A stretch of DNA of 8,117 bases from SIG603 sp964370115 (GCA_964370115.1 CAYJIA010000070.1:1-8117), one strand, 5' to 3'; positions 1 through 5,492 are shown, counted from the first letter of the stretch. The notes: generated by a model not told the origin, from the letters alone. A program made the numbers and translations.

Positions 1-11
1 AGCTTTTAATT

Positions 12-31
12 AAAAAAATCCAAAGGATTTT
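12..31 (-). terminator. Intrinsic terminator after mutS2
   Basis: On the minus strand AAAATCC (31-25), loop TTT, GGATTTT (21-15) form a 7-bp stem that runs into a tract of seven T (18-12). It lies about 70 bases after the mutS2 stop, on the correct strand. The stem has only two G-C pairs, so termination may be partial. Confidence 0.55.
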
Positions 32-34
32 CAC

Positions 35-97
35 CACAATTCTCAATTCTCAATTCTCAATTCTCAATTATTAACTATCATCTCTTCACTTTTCACC
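35..97 (-). repeat. Run of nine 7-base units (four perfect AATTGAG copies)
   Basis: Read on the minus strand from 97 down to 35, the sequence divides into nine consecutive 7-mers: GGTGAAA, AGTGAAG, AGATGAT, AGTTAAT, AATTGAG four times (69-42), and AATTGTG. The four perfect copies are unmistakable. The flanking units keep the 7-base phase but have drifted. The array begins two bases after the mutS2 stop codon and runs straight into the terminator hairpin at 12-31, so it forms the whole 3' untranslated region. Strand-slippage growth of a simple repeat, or a dispersed heptamer element, would both explain it. No coding sense is apparent. Confidence 0.85.
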
Positions 98-98
98 C

Positions 99-1991
99 TT
101 AACTTAAATCCTCGTGTTTAATCTCTAAATCAGGTCTATGTCCTTTGCTCATCTTATGTCTTGCCTTTCTATTGTCAACTGTGTCAAAAATTATCGAAAA
201 ATCATAATTCTCTGGATAAAGCTCGCTTGCAGGTTTTAACAGCTTAACCCTCTTGTGATTTATCCTGTGTTTTACACCCTTGATTTGTACTATTAGCTCG
301 CCTAGATCGTCGACATCTTTGTAGACTATTCCTATCTCTTTTTTAGGATACACTGTCACGCTGTCGCCCATGTTAAAATGTGTGGGTTCCAAGGTTATTT
401 TTTGCGCTTCATCTTTAACTATGACGCTTTTTTTCTTCTTTATTGGTAATTCTTCTGTAGTATTTAAAGTCGTGCCATATGCCTCGCCTCTTGCGCGCTC
501 CAACATGTTTTGTGGAAGCCCAAGCCTTTGTGCTATGTGTAGGGCGCAGCTTTCGCCTGCCTCGCCTATCTCAAGCTTGTAAAGCGGTTTTAGATTTTCG
601 CGGTCAAACGCCATTCTAGCATTTATGAGGCCGTAGGTGTTTTTTGCAAAGTCCTTTACCTGTGGGTAGTGAGTGGTTGCAACGAACAGACAATCTCTTT
701 TTCTGAGTTCATCTAAAATTGCCACCGCTATGCCCATACCTTCTGCTGGGTCGGTGCCAGAGCCTAGTTCGTCTAGAAGCACCAGACTTTCGTGCGACAC
801 TTCTTCTAATATTGCCACAATATTTTTTATATGAGAGGAAAATGTCGATAGATTTTCCGAAATACTTTGGCCGTCTCCTATGTCACATAAAATTGAGGAG
901 CTCATACAAAGCACGCTACCGTCTTCGCACGGGACATGAAGTCCGCACTGCGCCATAAGGGATAGCAGTCCTACGGTTTTAAGTGCTACGGTTTTTCCTC
1001 CTGTGTTAGGCCCTGTTATAACAACACCCGAAACATCTCCGCCAATTTCAAAATCAAGTGGCACACAAGACTCACTTTCTAGCAGAGGGTGACGCCCCTT
1101 TATTATTTTAATAGTCTTAGCCGTGCCGATATTTGGGTGTATCGCCTTTATCGACTGGGCGTATTTTGCTTTTGAGAAGATAAAATCTAGAGTTTCCATG
1201 TATTCTATGTTGGTCTCGAGTTCTTTTATATAGGCGTCGACCAAGGCGGTGAGAGTATACAAAATTTTCCTTACTTCGTTGTCTTCTAAAATCTCCAGCG
1301 AGCTTAGCTCCTCTTGCGCTTTTCGGATGCTCGAGGGTTCAATAAAGACTGTGCTTCCCGTGCCTGAGCTGTCTATTACCATGCCGGATACTTGGTTTTT
1401 ATATTCTTTTTTTACAGGAAGTACATACCTTCCATTTCTTGTGGTTATGGTATAGTCAGATAAGTATTTTTTCTTTGATTTGAGCACAGTGTCGAGCTTT
1501 GTCTTTACGCTCATCTGCGCATTTTCTATTTTTCTTCTTATATCGTTTAGGGTGGGAGATGCCGAATTGTCGACCTTTTCGTTTCTTATGCATTTTTCTA
1601 TTTCGTCATATAAGTCGGTCATATCGCAAAAAGCCCTGCCGTAAAACGCTATATTTACCTCTAGGTCTTCTGCTTTTTTCAAAAATATCGAAACTCTTTT
1701 ACAAGAGTTTATAAACTGTGCCACAGAGTTTAGCTGTTCTGGCAACAGCATAGAGCCTTTTTTTGCAAGCTCAAAAATTTTGTCAAGCTCAAGCATTGCG
1801 GATATCGGCACATTGCCTAGGGTGTCAAGAATTTTTCTTGCATCGCTTGTGTCTTGCAAGCTTTTTTTGCACTCTCGCTCGTTTAGATACGGCGTAAGTG
1901 TCAGTAACTTTTGTTTCGTGTTTTCAGACAGTGAAAACTCGCTTAATTTAGCAAGTATTGTGTCAAACTCTAAAGTTTTATAAGTGTTCAT
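99..1991 (-). CDS. mutS2: MutS2-like ATPase lacking the Smr nuclease domain
   Basis: This encodes a 630-residue cytoplasmic ATPase of the MutS superfamily, MutS2 branch. The N-terminal ~290 residues match the lever and clamp part of MutS2, including TTRNGRYVLPVK near 183 and SSGTGSTVFIEP near 208. The ATPase has Walker A GPNTGGKT (327-334), signature-like SENLSTFSSH (378-387), Walker B with LDELGSGTDP (406-415), and the TTH switch (439-441). MutS2 proteins are usually about 780 residues, with a coiled coil and a C-terminal Smr endonuclease domain. Here the ATPase is followed only by a short basic linker, a small beta-rich stretch (about 538-587) and a basic tail. No Smr coding remnant follows the stop. 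There is no MutS1 mismatch-binding domain. Family members act in DNA recombination control, and B. subtilis MutS2 is reported to act on collided ribosomes; which applies here is unknown. The ATG start has an AAAGG site (2004-2000) 8 bases upstream. The gene stands alone behind a structured leader (1992-2236). Confidence 0.9.
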   Translation of the reverse strand: MNTYKTLEFDTILAKLSEFSLSENTKQKLLTLTPYLNERECKKSLQDTSDARKILDTLGNVPISAMLELDKIFELAKKGSMLLPEQLNSVAQFINSCKRVSIFLKKAEDLEVNIAFYGRAFCDMTDLYDEIEKCIRNEKVDNSASPTLNDIRRKIENAQMSVKTKLDTVLKSKKKYLSDYTITTRNGRYVLPVKKEYKNQVSGMVIDSSGTGSTVFIEPSSIRKAQEELSSLEILEDNEVRKILYTLTALVDAYIKELETNIEYMETLDFIFSKAKYAQSIKAIHPNIGTAKTIKIIKGRHPLLESESCVPLDFEIGGDVSGVVITGPNTGGKTVALKTVGLLSLMAQCGLHVPCEDGSVLCMSSSILCDIGDGQSISENLSTFSSHIKNIVAILEEVSHESLVLLDELGSGTDPAEGMGIAVAILDELRKRDCLFVATTHYPQVKDFAKNTYGLINARMAFDRENLKPLYKLEIGEAGESCALHIAQRLGLPQNMLERARGEAYGTTLNTTEELPIKKKKSVIVKDEAQKITLEPTHFNMGDSVTVYPKKEIGIVYKDVDDLGELIVQIKGVKHRINHKRVKLLKPASELYPENYDFSIIFDTVDNRKARHKMSKGHRPDLEIKHEDLS

Positions 1992-1998
1992 TATTTCT

Positions 1999-2004
1999 AC
2001 CTTT
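1999..2004 (-). promoter_or_regulatory. Ribosome binding site of mutS2
   Basis: AAAGGT on the minus strand lies 7-8 bases before the ATG (1991-1989). The stop codon TAG (1999-1997) of a 23-residue frame starting at 2068, which runs through the terminator, overlaps this site. That frame has no ribosome binding site and is probably chance. Confidence 0.7.
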
Positions 2005-2008
2005 CATG

Positions 2009-2044
2009 AAAAAAAGTGTACTTGGCAAACGCCAAATACACTTT
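2009..2044 (-). terminator. 14-bp terminator hairpin in the mutS2 leader
   Basis: On the minus strand AAAGTGTATTTGGC (2044-2031), loop GTTT, and GCCAAGTACACTTT (2026-2013) form an unbroken 14-bp stem, followed by four further T (2012-2009). In the minus-strand RNA the one non-Watson-Crick position is a U-G wobble. In a plus-strand RNA the same position is a C-A mismatch and no T tract follows, so the functional strand is minus. The T tract ends four bases before the mutS2 ribosome binding site, leaving no room for a promoter between them. Every mutS2 transcript must therefore pass this terminator. Confidence 0.88.
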
Positions 2045-2102
2045 ACAAAGTTTTATAACATAGTACATTTAAGTCTTAGTATAATTTTGTATAAGTAATT
2101 TG

Positions 2103-2143
2103 TACGTTAAGGGCGCAAATTATCAAACGTATCTAGTACGTTT
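2103..2143 (-). other. Hairpin with a competing second partner in mutS2 leader
   Basis: AAACGTA (2143-2137) pairs with TACGTTT (2131-2125) around a 5-base loop. The inner six bases of the second arm (TACGTT, 2131-2126) can alternatively pair with AACGTA (2108-2103). The two pairings exclude each other, as in RNA switches, but the adjacent stem is the stronger. Confidence 0.5.
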
Positions 2144-2145
2144 AT

Positions 2146-2172
2146 TAAAAGAAGTAAATTAGACTTCTTTTA
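2146..2172 (-). other. 10-bp RNA hairpin in mutS2 leader
   Basis: On the minus strand TAAAAGAAGT (2172-2163) pairs with ACTTCTTTTA (2155-2146) around a 7-base loop. The first three bases are the stop codon of the candidate leader peptide. The loop-side segment AAGTCT (2166-2161) could instead pair with AGACTT at 2076-2071. Confidence 0.6.
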
Positions 2173-2208
2173 TTTAATTAGCTCCGATAACATAAATACA
2201 CTTAGCAA
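2170..2208 (-). CDS. Candidate 12-residue leader peptide upstream of mutS2
   Basis: A TTG-started frame of 12 codons reads MLSVFMLSELIK and ends in TAA (2172-2170). A GAGGT sequence (2219-2215) lies 6 bases before the TTG, which is good Shine-Dalgarno spacing. The frame begins about 27 nt after the predicted transcript start. An in-frame ATG (2193-2191) is an alternative start but has no ribosome binding site of its own. The stop codon opens the 5' arm of the hairpin 2172-2146, so a ribosome finishing here would cover that hairpin. An overlapping ATG frame at 2228-2202 (8 codons, MKVEVFFC) exists but lacks a ribosome binding site. The shortness, the TTG start and the lack of homologues to compare make this a candidate only. 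Confidence 0.4.
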   Translation of the reverse strand: MLSVFMLSELIK

Positions 2209-2241
2209 AAAAATACCTCAACTTTCATTTTATTTTATTTA

Positions 2242-2270
2242 AACATATCATATTCTCATCGTGAAGTCAA
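2242..2270 (-). promoter_or_regulatory. Promoter of the mutS2 leader transcript
   Basis: The minus strand shows TTGACT (2270-2265), a 17-base spacer, then TATGTT (2247-2242), preceded by TG one base upstream (an extended -10). The predicted start is near 2235. Overlapping the -35 is a small inverted repeat AAGTC/GACTT (2281-2277 and 2268-2264), which could be an operator or chance. Between this promoter and the end of the PHP gene (2271-2342) I see no convincing terminator, so read-through from the upstream operon is possible. Confidence 0.65.
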
Positions 2271-2342
2271 GTGAAAGACTTAGTATGTATGGTTTACTAA
2301 AAGAAAACCCTCAAAAACACAAATCGTCACTCTTAGCTATTT

Positions 2343-3056
2343 TCACTGCGAAAGCTTTCTTATTACCGCTTCTCTTGAAAGCTCCTCTAGCTCTATCACA
2401 GACGGTTCGGGGTTCATATTTTCTAGATAATGCGCGTCAGAGTTTATCAGCACTCCCTTGCCCTCAATCTCAGGGTGTAGGAGAGTAAATTTTTCTATAT
2501 CGCATTTTCCTGTCACTTCGACATAACCAAAGTTTGCCTCGGGCGGTATTGCGCCAAGGCTTGCTATTACGCTATAAGAATTTTTGTCTATATGCGCTGG
2601 AAAAGCCACTCCACCGTACTGTTTTACTAAGGTGTCAATATCATTAACACTTATAAATGTCGAGTTGATTAGCATTTGTTTCTCTCTGCCTATCTCCTCA
2701 TCAAGCTCGTTCATTATAACTTGAGTGCCAAAAACACTCTCGTCGTTTTCCATGGGTAAACTTTGGGTTTTTACATATTTTTCAAACTCTAAAGCACCCT
2801 CTAGTGTCGCAAAAAGGCACACGACATGCGCCTCTTCCATGGTACAAAGTTCCATTCCAGGGATTACAAGCACGTCGGCGCTGTCGCCTACTTTCATCAA
2901 AGCAGGCGCATTTTGCACGGTGTTGTGGTCGGTTATCGCAATTATGTCACACTCCATAATCTGTGCCATGTTTACTATGTTGTTAGGTGTCATATCCATG
3001 TCGCCACAGGGAGACAGGCAAGAATGGATATGAAAATCGTATGTATATTTTTTCAT
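2343..3056 (-). CDS. PHP-domain metal-dependent phosphoesterase
   Basis: This is a 237-residue cytoplasmic protein of the PHP family (TrpH/YciV-like group). All nine expected metal ligands can be seen: H9 and H11 in DFHIHS, D19, H44 in ITDHNT, E69 in GMEL, H77, H155 in FPAHID, and D207 and H209 in SDAH. It is therefore predicted to be catalytically intact and to hydrolyse a phosphoester, but the substrate cannot be told from sequence; relatives act on nucleotides or short oligonucleotides. It is the last gene of the five-gene operon. Its ATG overlaps the stop of the preceding DRTGG gene as ATGA, and its own ribosome binding site is poor, so translation is probably coupled. Its place next to the hydrogenase-like gene suggests a role in turning over a signal or nucleotide for this module. 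That role is inference. Confidence 0.88.
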   Translation of the reverse strand: MKKYTYDFHIHSCLSPCGDMDMTPNNIVNMAQIMECDIIAITDHNTVQNAPALMKVGDSADVLVIPGMELCTMEEAHVVCLFATLEGALEFEKYVKTQSLPMENDESVFGTQVIMNELDEEIGREKQMLINSTFISVNDIDTLVKQYGGVAFPAHIDKNSYSVIASLGAIPPEANFGYVEVTGKCDIEKFTLLHPEIEGKGVLINSDAHYLENMNPEPSVIELEELSREAVIRKLSQ

Positions 3057-3385
3057 AATTTCAAGTATTTTGAAATGTGGATTATCGCCTGAGCAGTGGT
3101 TTTGTCGGTGGCGTATACATTTACACCAGCAGATATTGCCCTTTGCTTTGCGTCTTCGTCAAGCCCTGCGCCCTCTGTCAAAACAATTGCAGTGCAATCG
3201 GCAAGAGACGCCACCGCTATGGCATTTGTGTTGCCCATGACGGTAAACCACAAATCGTCTTCCTTTGCTCGTCCCATAACCCAGCTTAACAGGTCGCCTG
3301 CATAAATTCCCGCAATATTTCTATCTTCATCTTCTACTACAAGCGGTGTAAAAGAAAAATGATTTACTACATCTTTTAAGTTCAA
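3053..3385 (-). CDS. DRTGG-type domain protein (second copy)
   Basis: This small cytoplasmic protein of 110 residues consists almost entirely of one domain. The segment GDLLSWVMGRAKEDDLWFTV (30-49), followed by alternating strands and helices ending in YATDKTTAQAI, matches the DRTGG fold, a probable ligand-binding domain also found with CBS domains and related to the HPr kinase N-terminus. It aligns over most of its length with the first protein of the operon (5145-5492): DLLSWVM against DMMSDVL, then a shared hydrophobic core. The two look like paralogues. The start is TTG (3385-3383), chosen because GGGAGG (3398-3393) lies 7 bases upstream and no ATG is better placed. That ribosome binding site overlaps the stop codon of the hydrogenase-like gene. 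The stop overlaps the start of the PHP gene. The ligand is unknown. Confidence 0.8.
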   Translation of the reverse strand: MNLKDVVNHFSFTPLVVEDEDRNIAGIYAGDLLSWVMGRAKEDDLWFTVMGNTNAIAVASLADCTAIVLTEGAGLDEDAKQRAISAGVNVYATDKTTAQAIIHISKYLKL

Positions 3386-3392
3386 AACTCTT

Positions 3393-3398
3393 CCTCCC
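3393..3398 (-). promoter_or_regulatory. Ribosome binding site supporting a TTG start
   Basis: GGGAGG on the minus strand lies 7 bases before the TTG at 3385. It touches the stop codon of the hydrogenase-like gene, implying coupled translation. Confidence 0.7.
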
Positions 3399-4678
3399 TA
3401 AACATCAAATTGTGATATTGTATCTGCAACTTTTTCCATTTTCTTTCTAAGAATAAAGACGCAGTCGGATTTTCTGCACTCGCCTTTTACAACGTCCTCT
3501 GCAAAAATTCGACATGTGGGACAGCCACAGGCGCCACAGTCAAGCCTTGGTGTTTCTTTTTCAACTTCGTCTATGGCAAGCATCATTTTCATGGCTTCTG
3601 TAATATTATTAGAAAGGGTTAAAACGTCGGAAAATTCAAGTCTGCCTTGCCATTTCATGGTGTTTGGCAAGTTGTTGTCAAACTCTAAGTGATTTTGTGA
3701 TACAGGTAGATATTTTCTTAGTTTTTGTATTCTTGTCTTTGCGACATATGGATTTTCTACACATAAAACGCCACCGACACAGCCTGCGTTACAGGCGTTT
3801 AGTTCTATAAAATCAAGCTCGCCTATGCGCTCGTCCTCTATTTCCTCTAAAACTCTGATTACATTTTCAATGCCGTCTGCCGCTAGGTATTTTTCCTTTA
3901 TAAGCGACGCCGACTCGCCTCCGCTTGTCGCCCAGCTAACGCCGATTATTCCAGAGTTTGAAAGCGGTTCAATGCTTGTGAGCTTGTCCATTTTACCCGA
4001 AAGTATCGGGAAAACTTCGCTTATTGATAAAACTTCGTCTACATGAGAGCTGTCAAGGCTTATTGGAGCCTTGGTGTCGGTAACTTTTGCTGGACATGGG
4101 CTTATGAAAAAACAGCCAATGTCGGACATATCAAGCCCTGTTTCTTTTTGCGCCTTTTCTTTTGCTAGGGCGGCGGCAAGTTCCATAGGAGCCTGCAAGG
4201 GCAGAACATGTGAACATAAGTCGGGAAATCTCACCCTAATTAGCCTTATTATTGCAGGACATGCCGAGCTTATGACAGGCTTTACAAGTTTGCCCTCATT
4301 CATAAGCTTTCTTGTCGCTTCGCTGATGAGCTCAGCGGCGACAGAAACTTCAAAAACGTCGTCAAATCCCATTTTCTTAAGGCCGGTTAGAACATAGTCT
4401 ATATCGTCTAAGTTGTTAAACTGCCCATATAAAGAAGGCGCCGGTAGGGCAATTTTATATTTGTAATTATTTAGGCTTTTTAAATGGCTGTAGTTTGCTT
4501 TTTTAGCATGATGTGGGCAAATTCTTATACATTCTCCACAGTCAATACAGCGCTCTGAAATGATATGAGCCTTGCCGTTTCTTACTCTTATAGCTTCCGT
4601 AGGGCAGCGTTTAATGCAGTTTGTACAGCCTACACATTTGTCTTCTTCTAAGGTAACCGAATGGTAAAACTTGTCCAA
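3398..4678 (-). CDS. [FeFe]-hydrogenase-like iron-sulfur protein, probably sensory
   Basis: This 426-residue cytoplasmic protein starts with two ferredoxin-type 4Fe-4S motifs (C15, C18, C21, C25 and C44, C47, C50, C54). An H-cluster domain (about 75-350) follows, with all four expected ligands: C140 in SSACPA, C195 in SPCPAK, and C296 and C300 in NACNAGCVGG. A C-terminal 4Fe-4S domain has C381, C384, C389 and C406 (CGACGCPTC and a later Cys). Catalytic [FeFe] hydrogenases carry TSCCP at the first motif; here the proton-relay Cys is A139. That change is typical of the putative sensory groups, whose H2 turnover is slow. There is no PAS domain, nor any kinase or phosphatase domain, and no complex-I-like partner gene in the operon. 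I infer that it senses redox state or H2 and signals through the adjacent GHKL ATPase. The start is TTG (4678-4676), with GAGGTGGT (4694-4687) 8 bases upstream; the next Met is far inside the protein. Confidence 0.88.
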   Translation of the reverse strand: MDKFYHSVTLEEDKCVGCTNCIKRCPTEAIRVRNGKAHIISERCIDCGECIRICPHHAKKANYSHLKSLNNYKYKIALPAPSLYGQFNNLDDIDYVLTGLKKMGFDDVFEVSVAAELISEATRKLMNEGKLVKPVISSACPAIIRLIRVRFPDLCSHVLPLQAPMELAAALAKEKAQKETGLDMSDIGCFFISPCPAKVTDTKAPISLDSSHVDEVLSISEVFPILSGKMDKLTSIEPLSNSGIIGVSWATSGGESASLIKEKYLAADGIENVIRVLEEIEDERIGELDFIELNACNAGCVGGVLCVENPYVAKTRIQKLRKYLPVSQNHLEFDNNLPNTMKWQGRLEFSDVLTLSNNITEAMKMMLAIDEVEKETPRLDCGACGCPTCRIFAEDVVKGECRKSDCVFILRKKMEKVADTISQFDV

Positions 4679-4686
4679 ATTAGCGC

Positions 4687-4694
4687 ACCACCTC
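4687..4694 (-). promoter_or_regulatory. Ribosome binding site of the hydrogenase-like gene
   Basis: GAGGTGGT lies 8 bases before the TTG at 4678, in the 32-base gap after the ATPase gene. No promoter is evident in that gap. Confidence 0.6.
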
Positions 4695-4710
4695 TCAAAA
4701 AAATTAAAAA

Positions 4711-5145
4711 TTAAACCTGCTTATTGTCCGCATATATAGTAAGTTTAACAGTCGTTCCAACACCCACAGTTGACTCAACCTTCATTTCATCGGAATATTT
4801 TTCCATATTAGGAAGTCCCATGCCTGCACCAAAACCCAAAGAACGAATGTTGTCGGGTGCGGTAGAAAAACCTGCCTGCATGGCTTTTTTTACATCGGCG
4901 ATACCAGGGCCTTTGTCTTCTAAAATAATTTCTACTTTGTCGGGGTCAATATCGACTATAGCCTCTCCGCCACCTGCGTGGATTACCATGTTGATTTCGC
5001 CCTCGTACATTGAGATTGCTACACGCCTAATGGCATCAGGCGTAAACCCTATTTTCTTGAGCTTTCTTTTCACGTCACCCGAGGCCTCACCCGCACGGGT
5101 AAAATCGTCTCCTGGTACTTCGTATTTTAATTCCATCATACTCAT
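4711..5145 (-). CDS. GHKL ATP-binding protein, anti-sigma factor (RsbW) type
   Basis: This 144-residue cytoplasmic protein consists of a single histidine-kinase-like ATPase domain. The N box is YEGEIN (47-52, with E48 and N52), the G1 box is DKGPGI (77-82), and the G2 box is GFGAGMGLPN (104-113). It has no dimerisation or phospho-acceptor His domain and no membrane segment. That fits the stand-alone serine-kinase or anti-sigma group rather than a two-component kinase. A longer frame begins at a TTG at 5157, but AGAGGAGG (5165-5158) abuts that TTG with no spacing. The ATG at 5145 overlaps the stop of the upstream gene as TAATG and lies 12 bases after the same ribosome binding site, so 5145 is preferred. 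In this operon it is the natural candidate for the output partner of the hydrogenase-like protein. Its target is not in the window: no sigma factor or anti-anti-sigma (STAS) gene is seen. Confidence 0.85.
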   Translation of the reverse strand: MSMMELKYEVPGDDFTRAGEASGDVKRKLKKIGFTPDAIRRVAISMYEGEINMVIHAGGGEAIVDIDPDKVEIILEDKGPGIADVKKAMQAGFSTAPDNIRSLGFGAGMGLPNMEKYSDEMKVESTVGVGTTVKLTIYADNKQV

Positions 5146-5492
5146 TATAGATTGCAACCTCCTCTTAGGCCGTTATCATATAACAATCCACAGGCAGTGA
5201 ACATGCGATACGGTGAACATAGCAGGGTCATATTTCGCTCTTTTGCAAGCTTAATGATGGTTTCATCAACACTTTTTCCTCTTACAAAAACAATGCAGTG
5301 CATGTCCATCATCTCGGCTGTTCTTACCACCTGAGGATTAACAAGTCCTGTCAAAAGCACAGATTGGTCTTTAACAAAGGCCAATACATCGCTCATCATG
5401 TCGGCGCCACAGGCTGTAAGTACGTTTTCCTCCATATTTCCCTCGACTATAACTTCGGCTTTTAAAATTTCAGCAATTTCGGATACTTTCAT
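5145..5492 (-). CDS. DRTGG-type domain protein (first copy)
   Basis: This is the first gene of the operon and encodes a cytoplasmic protein of about 115 residues. After a short N-terminal helix (KVSEIAEILKAEVI) comes the DRTGG-type domain: CGADMMSDVLAFVKDQSVLL (28-47), a central alternating strand-helix segment, and CSPYRMFTACGLLY near the end. The domain is thought to bind a ligand and occurs with CBS domains and next to hydrogenase regulators; what it binds here is unknown. The frame can start three codons earlier (ATG, 5501-5499), but AAGGAAGG (5509-5502) abuts that ATG directly and lies 9 bases before the ATG at 5492, so the inner start is preferred. The cysteine-rich tail (Cys in CSPYR, TACG and GGCNL) is notable beside an iron-sulfur protein, but no cluster motif is formed. 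Residue similarity to the fourth gene suggests an old duplication. Confidence 0.8.
   Translation of the reverse strand: MKVSEIAEILKAEVIVEGNMEENVLTACGADMMSDVLAFVKDQSVLLTGLVNPQVVRTAEMMDMHCIVFVRGKSVDETIIKLAKERNMTLLCSPYRMFTACGLLYDNGLRGGCNL
5158..5165 (-). promoter_or_regulatory. Ribosome binding site of the GHKL ATPase gene
   Basis: AGAGGAGG lies inside the end of the first DRTGG gene. It abuts the TTG at 5157 and is 12 bases before the ATG at 5145. The spacing is long, so translation is probably aided by the TAATG overlap. Confidence 0.6.

Larger units (their letters stand above)
1992..2236 (-). promoter_or_regulatory. Structured mutS2 leader, candidate transcription attenuator
   Basis: From the predicted start site near 2235 the leader runs about 245 nt to the mutS2 ATG. 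In order it contains an SD-led candidate upstream reading frame (2208-2170), a hairpin containing that frame's stop codon (2172-2146), a second hairpin with an alternative partner (2143-2103), an AT-rich stretch, a 14-bp intrinsic terminator (2044-2009) and the mutS2 ribosome binding site (2004-2000). This layout is that of ribosome-mediated attenuators upstream of antibiotic-resistance and ribosome-protection genes. I see none of the motifs of T-box, SAM, lysine, purine, preQ1 or c-di-GMP riboswitches. No convincing antiterminator that pairs with the 5' arm of the terminator was found by eye. The simpler reading is a long leader with a constitutive, leaky terminator. Confidence 0.55.

Noticed and set aside
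1992..2240. T-box or known metabolite riboswitch upstream of mutS2
   Set aside because: None of the conserved T-box, SAM, lysine, purine, preQ1 or c-di-GMP motifs could be found in the leader.
2271..2342. Terminator directly after the PHP gene (GGTTT/AAACC on the minus strand)
   Set aside because: The stem is only five base pairs and no T tract follows.
2261..2488. Plus-strand frame of 75 codons over the mutS2 promoter and the end of the PHP gene
   Set aside because: It overlaps a well-supported minus-strand gene, has no ribosome binding site and shows no recognisable domain.
4711..5157. TTG start at 5157 for the GHKL ATPase
   Set aside because: AGGAGG touches this TTG directly, while ATG at 5145 forms a TAATG overlap with the upstream stop.
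4724..5200. Plus-strand frame of 158 codons
   Set aside because: It is antisense to the GHKL ATPase gene, whose N, G1 and G2 boxes prove the minus strand. Its composition is that of a shadow frame.
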